11,755 bases of DNA from Gonium pectorale. Its lineage: Eukaryota > Chlorophyta > Chlorophyceae > Chlamydomonadales > Volvocaceae. Of this stretch, positions 1 to 8,284 are shown in pieces; position 1 is the stretch's first letter; each line of letters starts with the position of its first letter. The notes beneath the pieces were generated by a model that saw nothing but the letters and a program-made list of their open reading frames with translations, was not told where the DNA came from and ran no database searches. A program made the position numbers and the translations under genes. The stretch lies in contig LSYV01000006.1 of NCBI GenBank assembly GCA_001584585.1, forward strand, positions 1,022,460-1,034,214, given 5' to 3'.

Positions 1-67
1 GGTCCCACTGCTGCTCCGCGCCCCGCCCGCACGCCCCCCTCCCCCCACGCGCCCCAGGGCTTTTCTA

Positions 68-143
68 CTGAGAATGCCTTCTAACCCTCTACCCCCCACG
101 GGTACGCTGAGAATGCCTTCCAACCGCCTACCCCACGGGTACG
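68..143 (+). repeat. Two-copy tandem repeat of 39 and 37 bases
   Basis: Units at 68-106 and 107-143 both start CTGAGAATGCCTT and end CCCCACGGGTACG. They differ at three positions and by two extra C residues in the first unit. The second copy ends about 20 bases before the AG at 162-163, so the duplication appears to lie in the 3' part of an intron. Confidence 0.85.
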
Positions 144-163
144 CTCCCCCCGCCCGCCCGCAG

Positions 164-1277
164 GCGGAGGGCCTGCGCGAGAGACTCGCTGCGAGGGGCG
201 GCGCGACGGAGGGGGCCGAGGCTGCGGAGTCGGGGCCGGTGCCCAGCCAAGCGGTACGTCGCCTCTGCTGCCTCCATTGCTTGGCCCGATGTGCCGTACA
301 GTGCCACTGCCGTGCTCGCCGGCGGGACGGGGCGCAATGCGGGTACGGCCGCCTACATGCGATGGCGCGCCGCGTGCGCCGCCCTGCAGCTGTTTCCCCC
401 GCCTGGGTGTCCCACTTCGCCGATGCGGGGAGGCTTTGGGACGCGAGCTGCGTGCCCTGGGGTGGCTGCAGGTCCCTGCCTGCCTTCCTGCCCTCCAGCT
501 GTGTCGCACGCCTCTAGTCCCCGAGGCGTGCATGCGCCCTTGTCCCCAAAACCCACTTATGTACGCGTCGTCCCCTCCCTCCCTTGTCTTTAACCCTCTA
601 TCCCTCCCTTGCACGCACACGCGGCGTCGTGTCCGGCCGCGCCGCAGCGAACCGAGGGCGGCGGCAGTTGTCGCGACGGAGGCGATGGCGGCGGCGGCGG
701 TTACGGGTACGGTGGCTGCAGGCCTGCGACGGCGGGTTTCGGCCACACCGCCGGCGCCAGTGGCGGCGCTTCGGGTGGCGGCGCCGCCGCTGACCGAACC
801 CCGACGGAAGCCGCGGCGCTGGCATCGGAGGCTGGCCTCGCCACACCTGCACAAGCCGCCATTGAGGACACCCTTTCCTCGAGTCCCTTCTCCGCCGCCG
901 CCGGCAGCGTGGCCGCCGCCGCCGCGTCCCTTGCCGGTGGAGCTTTTGTGGCTGGTGCGGGTGCGAGCGGCGGCGGCGGCGGCGCGGGTGCCGGCACGTC
1001 GCGGGTCACCGCCGCAGCGGCGCCGGTGGCGGAGGCAGCGGAGGGTCTGGGCGCACAGCCCGACGGCGCCGACGCCGCCACCGACCGAGTCGTCCCCATT
1101 GGCGCACCTGCCGCTGACGGCCCCGGCGGCGGCGGCGGCAGCGGAGTGGTGGACATCTGCGGTGATGCCACCCAGGGCGGGGGCGCCGCCGGAGCCGCCA
1201 AGGCGCCGAGGGCGGGCGAGTGGCGGGCGTCGTCTTCGAGTGGCGGAGCGTCCGCGCCCTTGTGGGGGAGGCCCTGA
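164..1277 (+). CDS. Possible Ala/Gly-rich protein, last two exons (gene enters from the left)
   Basis: Proposed exons are 164-253 and 648-1277. The first follows a pyrimidine-rich tract ending CCGCAG, encodes AEGLRERLAARGG and 17 more residues, and ends before a GTACGT donor in phase 0. The second follows a pyrimidine-rich tract ending GCCGCAG, also phase 0, and reads to a TGA at 1275-1277. It is dominated by GGC glycine and GCC/GCG alanine codons, with scattered Asp and Glu, which is how low-complexity regions of algal proteins look. No domain is recognised. Weak points: no start in the window, no TGTAA poly(A) signal within about 1 kb downstream, and a - strand frame over 701-1201 of similar quality. 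An extra exon around 390-470 is possible. Confidence 0.33.
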
Positions 1278-2027
1278 GGGAACGGACCCGAGGAAGGGTC
1301 CTTGAGGAGCCCTTGCGGCGCCGCTCAGAGGACGACGATGAGGGCGCCCCCCCCCCGCCGACACCCTATGGGAGCCGGCGACACGAAGGCAAGAAAAGGC
1401 TTGGCTGCCGGACGGGCGAAGATGGCGATCAACAGGTTTCGCTATCAAACCCTGTTTCCTTCAAACCCCCCACGACATGCGAGCTGGAGGCTTGCGCTCT
1501 CCCTCCGCGGCTCGACGGCGGCGGTCGGGCTTGTCCACCCGCGGGGGAAAAGGACGGGTCGCCACGGCGCCACACGCCTACCGGAGCTGTTGGCTCGGCG
1601 GCTCCCCCGTTTTCCCCCCGTTATCCTAGGCTCGTCGGGCAGCTCTGCCCGCCCTTCACTTGTATGCTGCAAGCGGCCGCCGTGCCCGCTGGCCGTCTGT
1701 GCGCGGAAGGCTGGGTTGGTCCTTCCGTTTCCGACAACCGCTGCCCTGCAGTCGCGGCAGCGATCTGGGCGGGCACTTATGTATCAATCATGTCGGCTCG
1801 GGTGGGTCGTTTCGGCTCACGCCTGAGTCCAACAACGTATACCTGACAAGCGCGGCGCTTGGTTTGGTGTTGGTGGGCTCTCTGGATAGCGGGGGAAGGC
1901 GGCAAGCGTCGGCAGGGTAGTGGCTTGACCTTGCGGCTCTGGGACCCATGGAGCGTTGGTTCGGGAGCGTTCCAACAGGGTGGGGAGCACCAGTGCGGCC
2001 GGGAGCCGGAATACATCCTCTGCGCAC
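1278..2027. other. No gene supported; two short palindromic elements
   Basis: A + strand frame stays open from 1118 to 1846 and its start (about 1220-1350) reads like protein with a run of acidic residues, but it has no ATG near that point and no clear splice link to the exon ending at 1277. The stretch also holds a C10 run (1347-1356), a hairpin (1431-1456, arms AACAGGTTT and AAACCCTGTT with one bulge) and a perfect palindrome-like pair CAAGCGC/GCGCTTG (1847-1861). Confidence 0.4.
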
Positions 2028-2140
2028 CTGGGGGGGGGCACTCGGGGGAGTAGGGGCTGCTTGGGTGGTCGGCTGGGAGCCTGAGTGGTTTTTTGGGGGG
2101 GGGAAGGGGGGGTATTGCGAAAAATTGGGGGGAGCATGGC
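2028..2140 (+). repeat. G-run cluster, G-quadruplex candidate
   Basis: At least six runs of four to nine G residues lie within about 110 bases, including two nine-base runs and a seven-base run separated by short spacers. This easily satisfies the usual four-run G-quadruplex rule on the + strand. No gene is visible across it. Confidence 0.7.
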
Positions 2141-2334
2141 AACTGACGCGGGCCGCGTGGGGCGTGTGGACCCACACACGGCTAACCGGCGCATGCGCCA
2201 CGCCTCGCACTGTGCCCTGGATGTTAAGGCTGCTGGTCTACCTGCCACTGTTGGGAAACCACGAATGGACATGATTGCCAAGTACCCTTAAGAAACAAAT
2301 GCTTGTATCGTCGTCTTGCTGTGTCCCGCTCAGT

Positions 2335-2969
2335 CTCAGGCGGCTGGCGCCAAAGGCGCTGTCTGGGGCGGTCTGTCTGTTCGCGCCAGTCCCGGCCTGG
2401 GCCCGCTCGCGGCGGGGGGGGGGGTTGCGCGGGGGGCGGCTGGGGATGCCGACGGCAGCAGGGGACCCGCGCCTGGTGGGAACCCCGCCCCTGCGCCGCC
2501 GCTCGGGTGTTTGTGTATTTCTGGTGCGGTCGGGCGAAAGCGGTTTGCGTTGGATATGCTTCCTAATCTGGGCTGAGGGTTGGGGCCTGCAGCAGATTCG
2601 TCCCGAAACTGGCACGCGCCGGCTGCGTGCGCCCGCCCGGGTGGGTGCTGCTGCACGGTGTGGGGGGCCATGGCGGGGTATCCGCCTGTGGAGGCCAGCA
2701 GCCAAGCTGCGCACATGTCTGCTGGTATGGAAACTTTCGTGGAGGTGGAGGTGGCGGGTGCGTGTGGACCCCGCAGCTGGTCTCAGCGGGCCGCGGATGG
2801 GCCGGGGATGCGGCGCGCGGCGGCCGCGTGTGAACGGGTGGTCTGGGGGGTGGGGGCTGGGAGCTTGACGAGCGCATCCAAGTCCGGGTCCACTGCGTAT
2901 CGTGGTGTGGTTGGGGTACAACCTGTGCCGTACCCGAAGGTTTGGGCTGCCGTACTCGGGGCTGCGTGA
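2335..2969 (+). CDS. Hypothetical two-exon reading frame, weak
   Basis: Candidate exons 2335-2523 and 2593-2969 stay in one frame. The first follows a pyrimidine-rich stretch ending CCGCTCAG. Between them is a 69-base GTGCGG-CTGCAG segment that contains CTAAT as a possible branch site and the only in-frame stop (TGA 2574-2576). The product would be Ala/Gly-rich, then a less biased part with MAGYPPVEASSQAAH and ETFVEVEVAGACG. No domain is recognised, no 5' exon is identified, and no TGTAA signal follows. It may be chance openness in GC-rich DNA. Confidence 0.17.
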
Positions 2970-4220
2970 GGGCCGCAGTAATTTGAACAGGTGGGGTCTT
3001 CTGAGTGAGTGGCGGTGTCTGGGGAAATGTGGACGCTGCCGCGCCATGGTGCTGGGTGGCTGTGGGTTCCACGTGTGCCTACCTGTACTGATTGCCCCTG
3101 GCTGCCAAGACGGCACTGGTTGAACTGCATTTTGCTGCATGCGGGTATCCGCAGCCCTTTTGTGCATCTGCGCTGTCTGTTCTTCAATATTTCCAGGGGC
3201 GCTTGCGTTCACGCGAAAGGGCGTTGCAGGCGAGGTGAGCTCGGTTCCATCGGGCTAGAGTTTGGGCGCAGCCGACCTGTCCGGGCGCCTCTCGGCGTTG
3301 CCCCTCGCCCGTGTCTGCACCATTGTGCATACCGGGAGACCTGGGGGCGGCGATCCGCCCATCCCCCCCTTGAGCCCTCGTGTGCGTAGCGTTGCGTTGC
3401 GTGTGTGCACTTGGAAGCGAAGAAGCAATGCTGATCTCTGTAGTAACTGGCCGTGTTGTGGGGGCTGTCGTTGCTCTTAAACTCCCCTTCACTTGTTTTT
3501 CTGCATCCCGCGCATTGTGCGTGTGTGTGGCCCCATCCGTGTATGTCGGATCGGATGTGGTTAGAGCCACCCACTGGGCCATACGTATGAGGGCCCCAGC
3601 GCCTGCATCATGCCAGCCCGTCACGGCCGGGGTTGCGCGCCTGCTTCGTCGGGGTCGGCGGATGTGTCGTGGGCTGCTGCGGCTCCTACGTACGGCTGCT
3701 TCCGCCGCCGCCCGTGCGAGCCTGGTGTACGACAGTGGGTGGTTGCGATTCGCTGCGTCCGTACAATGGATGGGTCGTGGGTGGCCCATATGTGGGTGGG
3801 GCATGAGCTTTCATGGCGTGGAAAAGTCGGGCCAGGCCGTTTCAGCTGGGCCTTGCAGTCTTGACCGCGCATGCTGTATGTGCTGCCCAGGCTAGGGCAT
3901 GGGGCAAAGGTTTAGCAGTCGGAGGGGCGCGCAGCATGAGCTTATGTCGGTATCATGTGTAGTGCTGGATGCAGTATGGATTGGCTGGCTAGGGCGCTGA
4001 CAGCGGGAGTGCGGGTCCGCGAGTATGGATGCTTGGTGCGTGTGTGGCTGTGTGGCGGTGGTGAAAGCGTCTGTGTGGCGGGCGGGAGGCGGGACGGACA
4101 GGCGCGGGGTGGGCTGGGGAGCGGCGGTCAGAAGAATCTGAATTAACGGCGTTCTCACTAGAGAAGCCTGAGGCGCATGGGCGAGGGGGCGGGGGGCGAG
4201 GATGTGGGGGATGTGGGTGC
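2970..4220. other. No gene supported
   Basis: Frames here are short or rich in Arg, Cys and Trp in the way that non-coding GC-rich DNA translates. The longest is a + strand run 3380-3895 without recognisable motifs. Short GT-rich stretches occur near 3380-3410 and 3510-3550. The end of the stretch (about 4180-4220) is purine-rich. Confidence 0.45.
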
Positions 4221-4829
4221 ATGCCCTCGTGTGTGCGCTGTGGCGTGGCGCACGTGCGGGTTGCTCGGGAGCGGCGCTGCCTGACCAGGGGTGAAGGCGT
4301 GTGTGGCATGCGCGCGGGTCAGATCTTCATTCCCGTACATTGGACCTTGCCCCTTGCCAACGGGGCAAGATCCACTGACGGACAAGGACGGCTCCCAGGC
4401 TGCAGGCTGTGTCCCAGCCGGCTGGAGGGGGGACGCGGCCGGTGGCCGGTGAGGCATGCGGGCGGCAGGTTTGTGGTTGAAGACGTGGGAAGGCTGCGGA
4501 GCATGCGGGCAGGAGGCGGACGCAACACGGCGGCGAGCACGCCTGCCTGTGTAAACGGATATCATGTTGCTGCTGGGCGGCGCACGGCAGGCGCCAGCAG
4601 CAACGGCTGGCAGCGCGCAACCACCCTGTGGGAGGCAAGGGCGGCGCACGGCGAGGGCGAGGGCACGGTGTGCACGATTGGACAGGCTACACATAATGCA
4701 CGCCGTTTTGGGTTCCTTGCGGGGCTTCGTCGGGAGCAGCAGGACGCCGCGAGTTTTGCGCTGCGTTCGCGTCGCGTTGGGAGCGGGGCGTCGCGGCCGT
4801 TTTGGGCTCTGCCAGCGCTAGCCCCCTGA
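4221..4829 (+). CDS. Hypothetical open frame, 202 codons, ATG to TGA
   Basis: Uninterrupted ATG-to-stop frame encoding a basic protein with no recognised motif. The C-terminal third (GFLAGLRREQQDAASFALRS) reads most like protein. A TGTAA, the usual poly(A) signal of volvocine algae, sits at 4835-4839, only six bases after the stop, which is too close for a normal 3' UTR. The frame also contains a strong hairpin (4341-4374), unusual for coding sequence. In DNA of this GC content a frame of this length can arise by chance. Confidence 0.2.
   Translation: MPSCVRCGVAHVRVARERRCLTRGEGVCGMRAGQIFIPVHWTLPLANGARSTDGQGRLPGCRLCPSRLEGGRGRWPVRHAGGRFVVEDVGRLRSMRAGGGRNTAASTPACVNGYHVAAGRRTAGASSNGWQRATTLWEARAAHGEGEGTVCTIGQATHNARRFGFLAGLRREQQDAASFALRSRRVGSGASRPFWALPALAP
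4341..4374. repeat. Strong hairpin, 13-base arms
   Basis: Arms TGGACCTTGCCCC (4341-4353) and GGGGCAAGATCCA (4362-4374) pair at 12 of 13 positions around an eight-base loop TTGCCAAC. Confidence 0.75.
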
Positions 4830-4960
4830 GCCCCTGTAACGGTGTATCGCCGCGTCGCCTCGCCGCCCCTGTGCTCCCACATGGGGGTGGCGCCCCTTAA
4901 GGATATGCACAAATTCGACCCCCGCAAAACACCCCTTTGCCTTTGAATCACACGACGCGC

Positions 4961-5146
4961 TTATAGGTATACAATCCTCATGCCATATACTGCCAATGCG
5001 CGATGTCCGTGGTCTGTGATTCGTTGGCTAACATGCTGACTATGCGGTCTGAACGTACGGGGTACGAATGCCGTATCAATACAGTCCTTGGCCCTTAAAC
5101 CGACCCGGATTCCATTGATTTGCAACATCAAATCATACAATATCAT
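4961..5146 (-). pseudogene. Short - strand open segment, possibly the same broken element
   Basis: An open stretch of 61 codons with no ATG start (first codon TTG) but balanced composition (QINGIRVGLRAKDCIDTAF), in the same orientation as the frame at 5339-5686 and within the same AT-richer island. A second frame over 4990-5035 also reads well, as expected if a frameshift has occurred. The link between the two segments is inference. Confidence 0.15.
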
Positions 5147-5201
5147 CAGAGTAGTAATCCAATATTAGTGGTTGCAATTGGGCAAAAACACGCGGCGGTA
5201 C

Positions 5202-5217
5202 CGTGCCGTACGGCACG
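5202..5217. repeat. Perfect 16-base palindrome
   Basis: CGTGCCGTACGGCACG reads the same on both strands and is preceded by the overlapping eight-base palindrome CGGTACCG (5196-5203). Confidence 0.85.
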
Positions 5218-5251
5218 CAAAACACAGTATCTTTGCACCTACACCCGTCAT

Positions 5252-5299
5252 CCCCCTCGCCATCCCCCTGGCTTCCCCCGCCTTTCCCCCGACATCCCC
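5252..5299 (-). repeat. Regular C-run tract (G-quadruplex candidate on the - strand)
   Basis: Runs of five C at 5252-5256, 5264-5268, 5275-5279 and 5286-5290, then four C at 5296-5299, are separated by spacers of five to seven bases. The spacing is close to a degraded 11-12 base tandem repeat beginning CATCCCCC. Confidence 0.65.
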
Positions 5300-5323
5300 T
5301 TGCATCCTGAATTCTTCTTACAT

Positions 5324-5346
5324 GGCACTAATGTGGCTCTAGTGCC
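5324..5346. repeat. Small hairpin beside a stop codon
   Basis: GGCACTA (5324-5330) and TAGTGCC (5340-5346) are perfect complements. The TAG of the - strand frame ending at 5339 lies within this hairpin. Confidence 0.6.
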
Positions 5347-5686
5347 TCATGGCATGAAAGGAGCGGGTGGCACGCTCCCGCTTCAGCCCTAGCACAGTGC
5401 ATGCCCGGGTAGTGACAGCTGCTATGTGCTGCACCAGCGCCGTGCGGCCCATCTCATCAGCACGCAAAAACGTGTCATCGTTCCAGGTATATGTTGTCTC
5501 GACCCACACAACGTTCCTTGTGACCCTATGACAAGAAACGACTTTAAACATATATAACATGATACTTTCTACCAAAATACGGCGACAAAAGAGTTCTGGG
5601 TAGGGCTCTGCACGGTGCTCCCCCCATGTGCTGTGCCCCTTGTGCTGCCGTTTCCTCATAGCGGCGACGACCGACACCGCAAGCAT
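5339..5686 (-). CDS. Hypothetical 115-codon frame, possible transposon-derived exon
   Basis: ATG at 5686-5684, TAG at 5341-5339. The part from about residue 50 on (VVWVETTYTWNDDTFLRADE, then a segment with VQHIAAVTTRACTVLGL) has a balanced, globular-looking composition, unlike the Arg/Pro-rich false frames elsewhere. A CATAG at about 5528 on the - strand could be a splice acceptor, so the true exon may start there rather than at the ATG. On the - strand a TGTAA (plus 5318-5322) follows the stop by 16 bases. I cannot name a family. Confidence 0.28.
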   Translation of the reverse strand: MLAVSVVAAMRKRQHKGHSTWGEHRAEPYPELFCRRILVESIMLYMFKVVSCHRVTRNVVWVETTYTWNDDTFLRADEMGRTALVQHIAAVTTRACTVLGLKRERATRSFHAMRH

Positions 5687-6540
5687 GTGCCGCGGTGCAT
5701 CTCCTCGTTGTCGCCGTGCTGCGGGGAGCCCTACGCGGTCCAGCTCACGGCGTCACTCATCCCCGCACTCCCACGTCCACGCACAGCCGTACTGCCGTAC
5801 CACCACATGCACACTATCAGGGCCTCCGTGCGCCTTGACGGCCCCTTTCGGCGCCACCACCGTAGCCCATTTAGGTCGCGGGGTTCTGCTCTGTCATTCG
5901 TCGGATTTGCGCTACGTCTCGGTTCTCGACTCTTGAAATTCCTCGCTGTGCCCCTTCCCCCGCCCGCCGCCCCTTCCCGCCGCTCCGCCTGGCGCTGCTT
6001 GAAGATGAGACAACGGTGGTCCGCGGGTCGGGGGGCTGGGTGGGCCGGGAGCCGGGAGACATGCACCAGCCCGCATGCGATGCGTAGACTAGACTAGGCG
6101 CATCCCAGCACGGCATTGCATAGGGTCACCCCAGAGAGAATCTGGGCCGCATCGGGGGCTACGGCGATGGTCGCCGCCGAACTAATATGCAGGGACATCA
6201 CCCCTTCGACTGCCTCTGGAGCTGGGTCCTACAGCGACGCCATCGCTTTCGCGCTTACGCTCGTCGTATGCGTTTTCCTTTCAACACAGGTGACACGTCC
6301 ATCAAAGCCGGGGGGAGGGGATGGACGGCGCACCAGATAGACGACCCGTGGGTCCAAGAGCGGGAGGACCGCGCGCACATGCCGGCCGCGGGTCGGGTCG
6401 AGTGTGGCATTTGCTGCTGGATTCAGGTTGTGAAGGGGACACAGCTGACGCGTCGTACCGGCCGGCATCTGCATCAAAGCAGCACCGCCGGGAGGGCAGC
6501 GTCGAAGGCAGCCGCGCGCGGCGCGGCGATGACTGAGGCT
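5687..6540. other. No gene supported; one exon-like segment
   Basis: The most exon-like piece is a + strand segment of about 6132-6290. It follows CCCCAG, encodes RIWAASGATAMVAAELICRD and then a hydrophobic run (AIAFALTLVVCVFL), and ends at ACACAG|GTGACA, a fair donor. I find no convincing partner exon, so it is not called as a gene. Other frames on both strands are comparable to background. Confidence 0.3.
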
Positions 6541-6585
6541 GGGGCTTGCTGGGGTGGGGCTTGCTGGGGTGGGGCTTGCTGGGGT
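6541..6585 (+). repeat. Three perfect copies of a 15-base unit
   Basis: GGGGCTTGCTGGGGT occurs three times head to tail, followed by a partial GGGGTGGGC. Because the unit is five codons long, any frame crossing it stays open and gives a five-residue repeat (GACWG in one frame). Confidence 0.9.
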
Positions 6586-6705
6586 GGGGTGGGCAGGCCG
6601 AGGAGAGCCAAGCGTCAAGGTGGGATGACGTGAGCATGCGTACCCACGTACGCGTACAGCGAGGCAGCCTCCTGGTTTCAAACTGCCGGCTGCCTGCCTG
6701 TCTAC

Positions 6706-7206
6706 ATGTCCGGTTTCGGCATGCTGTCCGGCGGAACACGGCCTGAGCACGAGCGAGTACATGGGCACGGCCTGGGCACGCCTTTTCTCACCTCTCCACC
6801 TGTAACCCTTCCACATAAACAAGGGCGGGGCATGGCACTCATCCTGCACGGGAGGCGCGAGGACCATGTAGATAAAGCGCGTGCCGTACGAGTGCCGTAC
6901 TGGGACCGGGACGAGTGCCGTGCGTGCGTACGTGCGTGTCGGGTCATGAGCGCTGAGGAGGAGGAGGAGGAGGAGGAGGAGGAGTGTGGGCTTGAGGAGG
7001 AGGAGGAGGACGGAGGGGCGGAGGATGGAAGACGGCAGATAAAGGTGCGGAGCGGGCTCGTCGCTTCATGCCGCCACCAGGGCGGAGGGCGGCGGGGAGC
7101 ACAGGAGCCGAAGAGGAAGGATGGGCCCAAGGTTCGGTCCGGGGCCAGCTTGGCTATCTTCAGTCGGGGCGACTCGTTTGTCCCGGTGAAAAGGCCTGAA
7201 CCTTGA
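6706..7206 (+). CDS. Hypothetical protein with Glu tract, 166 codons
   Basis: ATG (6706) to TGA (7204-7206) without introns. The frame encodes MSGFGMLSGGTRPEHERVHG at the start, an acidic block with runs of ten and five Glu (about residues 85-110), then a basic tail ending VKRPEP. Acidic block followed by basic tail is a pattern of some nuclear proteins, but here the Glu run comes from a GAG trinucleotide repeat that would be open in any case, and the opposite strand gives an equally long Ser run. No domain is recognised and no TGTAA is near the stop. Confidence 0.22.
   Translation: MSGFGMLSGGTRPEHERVHGHGLGTPFLTSPPVTLPHKQGRGMALILHGRREDHVDKARAVRVPYWDRDECRACVRACRVMSAEEEEEEEEEECGLEEEEEDGGAEDGRRQIKVRSGLVASCRHQGGGRRGAQEPKRKDGPKVRSGASLAIFSRGDSFVPVKRPEP
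6956..6984 (+). repeat. GAG trinucleotide microsatellite
   Basis: About nine to ten tandem GAG units, with a second shorter block (five units) near 6993-7009. Confidence 0.85.
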
Positions 7207-7259
7207 CGAGGTTTTCCGTCCGGGGACGCCCTCCGAATTTTCGTCCGCTCCATAGACGG

Positions 7260-7284
7260 AGCCCCTTTCAGGGGCTGTTTTTTT
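7260..7284 (+). terminator. Hairpin followed by seven T (terminator-like)
   Basis: AGCCCC (7260-7265) and GGGGCT (7271-7276) form a perfect six-base stem with a five-base loop, followed after one G by TTTTTTT (7278-7284). In a eukaryote the T run could end a pol III transcript. I see no complete pol III gene upstream; the only hint is a B-box-like GGTTCGGTCC near 7133. A second inverted pair, CCCATTTT (7310-7317) and AAAATGGG (7338-7345), follows. Confidence 0.25.
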
Positions 7285-7528
7285 CGTTAGAGCACCCCTT
7301 CTTCCGGCCCCCATTTTCCGTCTGGGCCCGCCCCCCCAAAATGGGTGTTTTTTGAACATATGCATTAGATAGCGAGCCACCGGGGCGCAGCCAGCAGAGT
7401 GGCGACCGTGGCTCTGCGTGCATGGGGTACCACCAGGGAACAAGCGCTCCAAGCATGTCTGGTTAATATGGGGAGGGACAGGTAGCCCCCCCGTGACGAG
7501 AACCACCCTGCCCTAACTACAGCGCACC

Positions 7529-7859
7529 ATGGCAGCCAAGACCAAACACCGACGACGCACAGAAGAAGAGAAGGAGCCCTGCACCTAAAGGCCACAGAAC
7601 AGGAAGGCGGAAGGACGAAAACAAGGCAGAAGAGGAGATGCCCGCCAGGACAGGAGAGAAACAAACGCCGATGAGTACAGGCAGCAAGACACCTCCCTCC
7701 GCTAGCAAAAGCCGGAAACCCGAACCCCTACCCCCCTGCAAACCGCCGAACAGAGCGACAAACGGCACCGGCCCCAACAGGGGAGCCGCACCCGATGTCC
7801 CACAACGCACCCCGAACCCCAAGCCCCACCACCAAACTCAGCGGGCACCCTGCGACTGA
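7529..7859 (+). pseudogene. T-poor reading frame, possible retroelement ORF1 start with a frame break
   Basis: An ATG in a favourable context (CACCATGGC, 7529) opens a frame of 19 codons, MAAKTKHRRRTEEEKEPCT, then TAA. A different + strand frame over 7530-7859 is open to TGA 7857-7859 and reads as a basic, Lys/Pro/Thr-rich disordered protein (QKKRRSPAPKGHRTGRRKDE). The ATG and the long frame are out of register, as after a small indel. The + strand has only about one T in twenty bases from 7541 to 7860, a strong strand bias that begins right at the ATG. Basic disordered N-termini occur in LINE ORF1 and gag proteins, but no zinc knuckle or reverse transcriptase is present, so this identity is a guess. 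Confidence 0.22.
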
Positions 7860-7969
7860 GCGCGTGGCCCGGAGGTGACCACTCCGCCTCCTGCCTCCTG
7901 TTGCAGATCGATCGTCCCGCCAGTGCCGTAGATCCGCGCGCATGTAGGCGAGCACAAGGTCCCGTCCAG

Positions 7970-8158
7970 TTTGCCCAGCCTGCCACGAGTAATCTGGGCG
8001 AGCCTGCCACGAGCGAACTAGACGGGTGGCACCACTGGCACGGAGCTCCTACAGTGCCTTTTGCGCCAGGGCTTCCACCGGATCGCGGCGAGGCCCGGGA
8101 GGGTCTGGAGGCCCCCGTGCAGCCGCTGCCAAGCAGCAATACCCGCGGGAGCCCATGA
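7970..8158 (+). CDS. Exon-like open segment, weak
   Basis: After CCCGTCCAG a frame runs to TGA 8156-8158 and encodes FAQPATSNLGEPATSELDGW and about 42 more residues with many acidic positions. It contains a short internal repeat (AGCCTGCCACGAG twice, from about 7978). It could be a last exon linked to the T-poor frame upstream, but I find no good donor in the right phase. Confidence 0.17.
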   Translation, partial: FAQPATSNLGEPATSELDGWHHWHGAPTVPFAPGLPPDRGEAREGLEAPVQPLPSSNTRGSP

Positions 8159-8284
8159 CGGCACCGTGATCGCGACTGTCAGCGTCGCTGCTGCTGGAGA
8201 CCACCATGCTGCTGGTTGGTAGGCGACGTTTCCGTTTCTCGGGGTGCGCGGCGCGGGGGGCGGAGCGGTGTCATCAGCATCGCG

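Larger units (their letters stand above)
4890..5600. other. AT-richer island, possible mobile-element remnant
   Basis: Base composition drops sharply here: by hand count 23 of 60 bases are G or C at 5101-5160 and 18 of 60 at 5521-5580, while flanking DNA is far higher. The island contains two - strand open frames (5339-5686 and 4961-5146), a perfect 16-base palindrome, a C-run tract and a small hairpin next to a stop codon. No terminal repeats or target-site duplication were found by eye. Confidence 0.35.

Noticed and set aside
701..1201. Ala/Pro-rich - strand frame
   Set aside because: It is nearly as plausible as the + frame because GGC and GCC are reverse complements. The + frame was preferred for its phase-compatible upstream exon and codon choice, but this one is not excluded.
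277..1305. Open + strand frame of 342 codons
   Set aside because: Arg/Pro-rich in the manner of an out-of-register reading of the Ala/Gly frame; it crosses the proposed intron 254-647 and has no recognisable feature.
81..1448. Open - strand frame of 455 codons
   Set aside because: Its translation is extremely rich in Arg, Gly and Pro with no motif and no ATG at the far end (first codon TTG). It looks like the antisense shadow of GGC/GCC-rich sequence.
2238..3212. Open - strand frame of 324 codons
   Set aside because: Dominated by Arg, Pro and His without motifs; typical of non-coding GC-rich DNA.
5615..6097. Open + strand frame of 160 codons
   Set aside because: Opposite to the more protein-like - strand frames at both ends, rich in Pro, Arg and Ser, and with no motif or plausible splice context.
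7260..7284. Bacterial rho-independent terminator
   Set aside because: The shape fits, but the window has introns and other eukaryotic features, so a bacterial terminator is not expected; pol III termination or chance is more likely.
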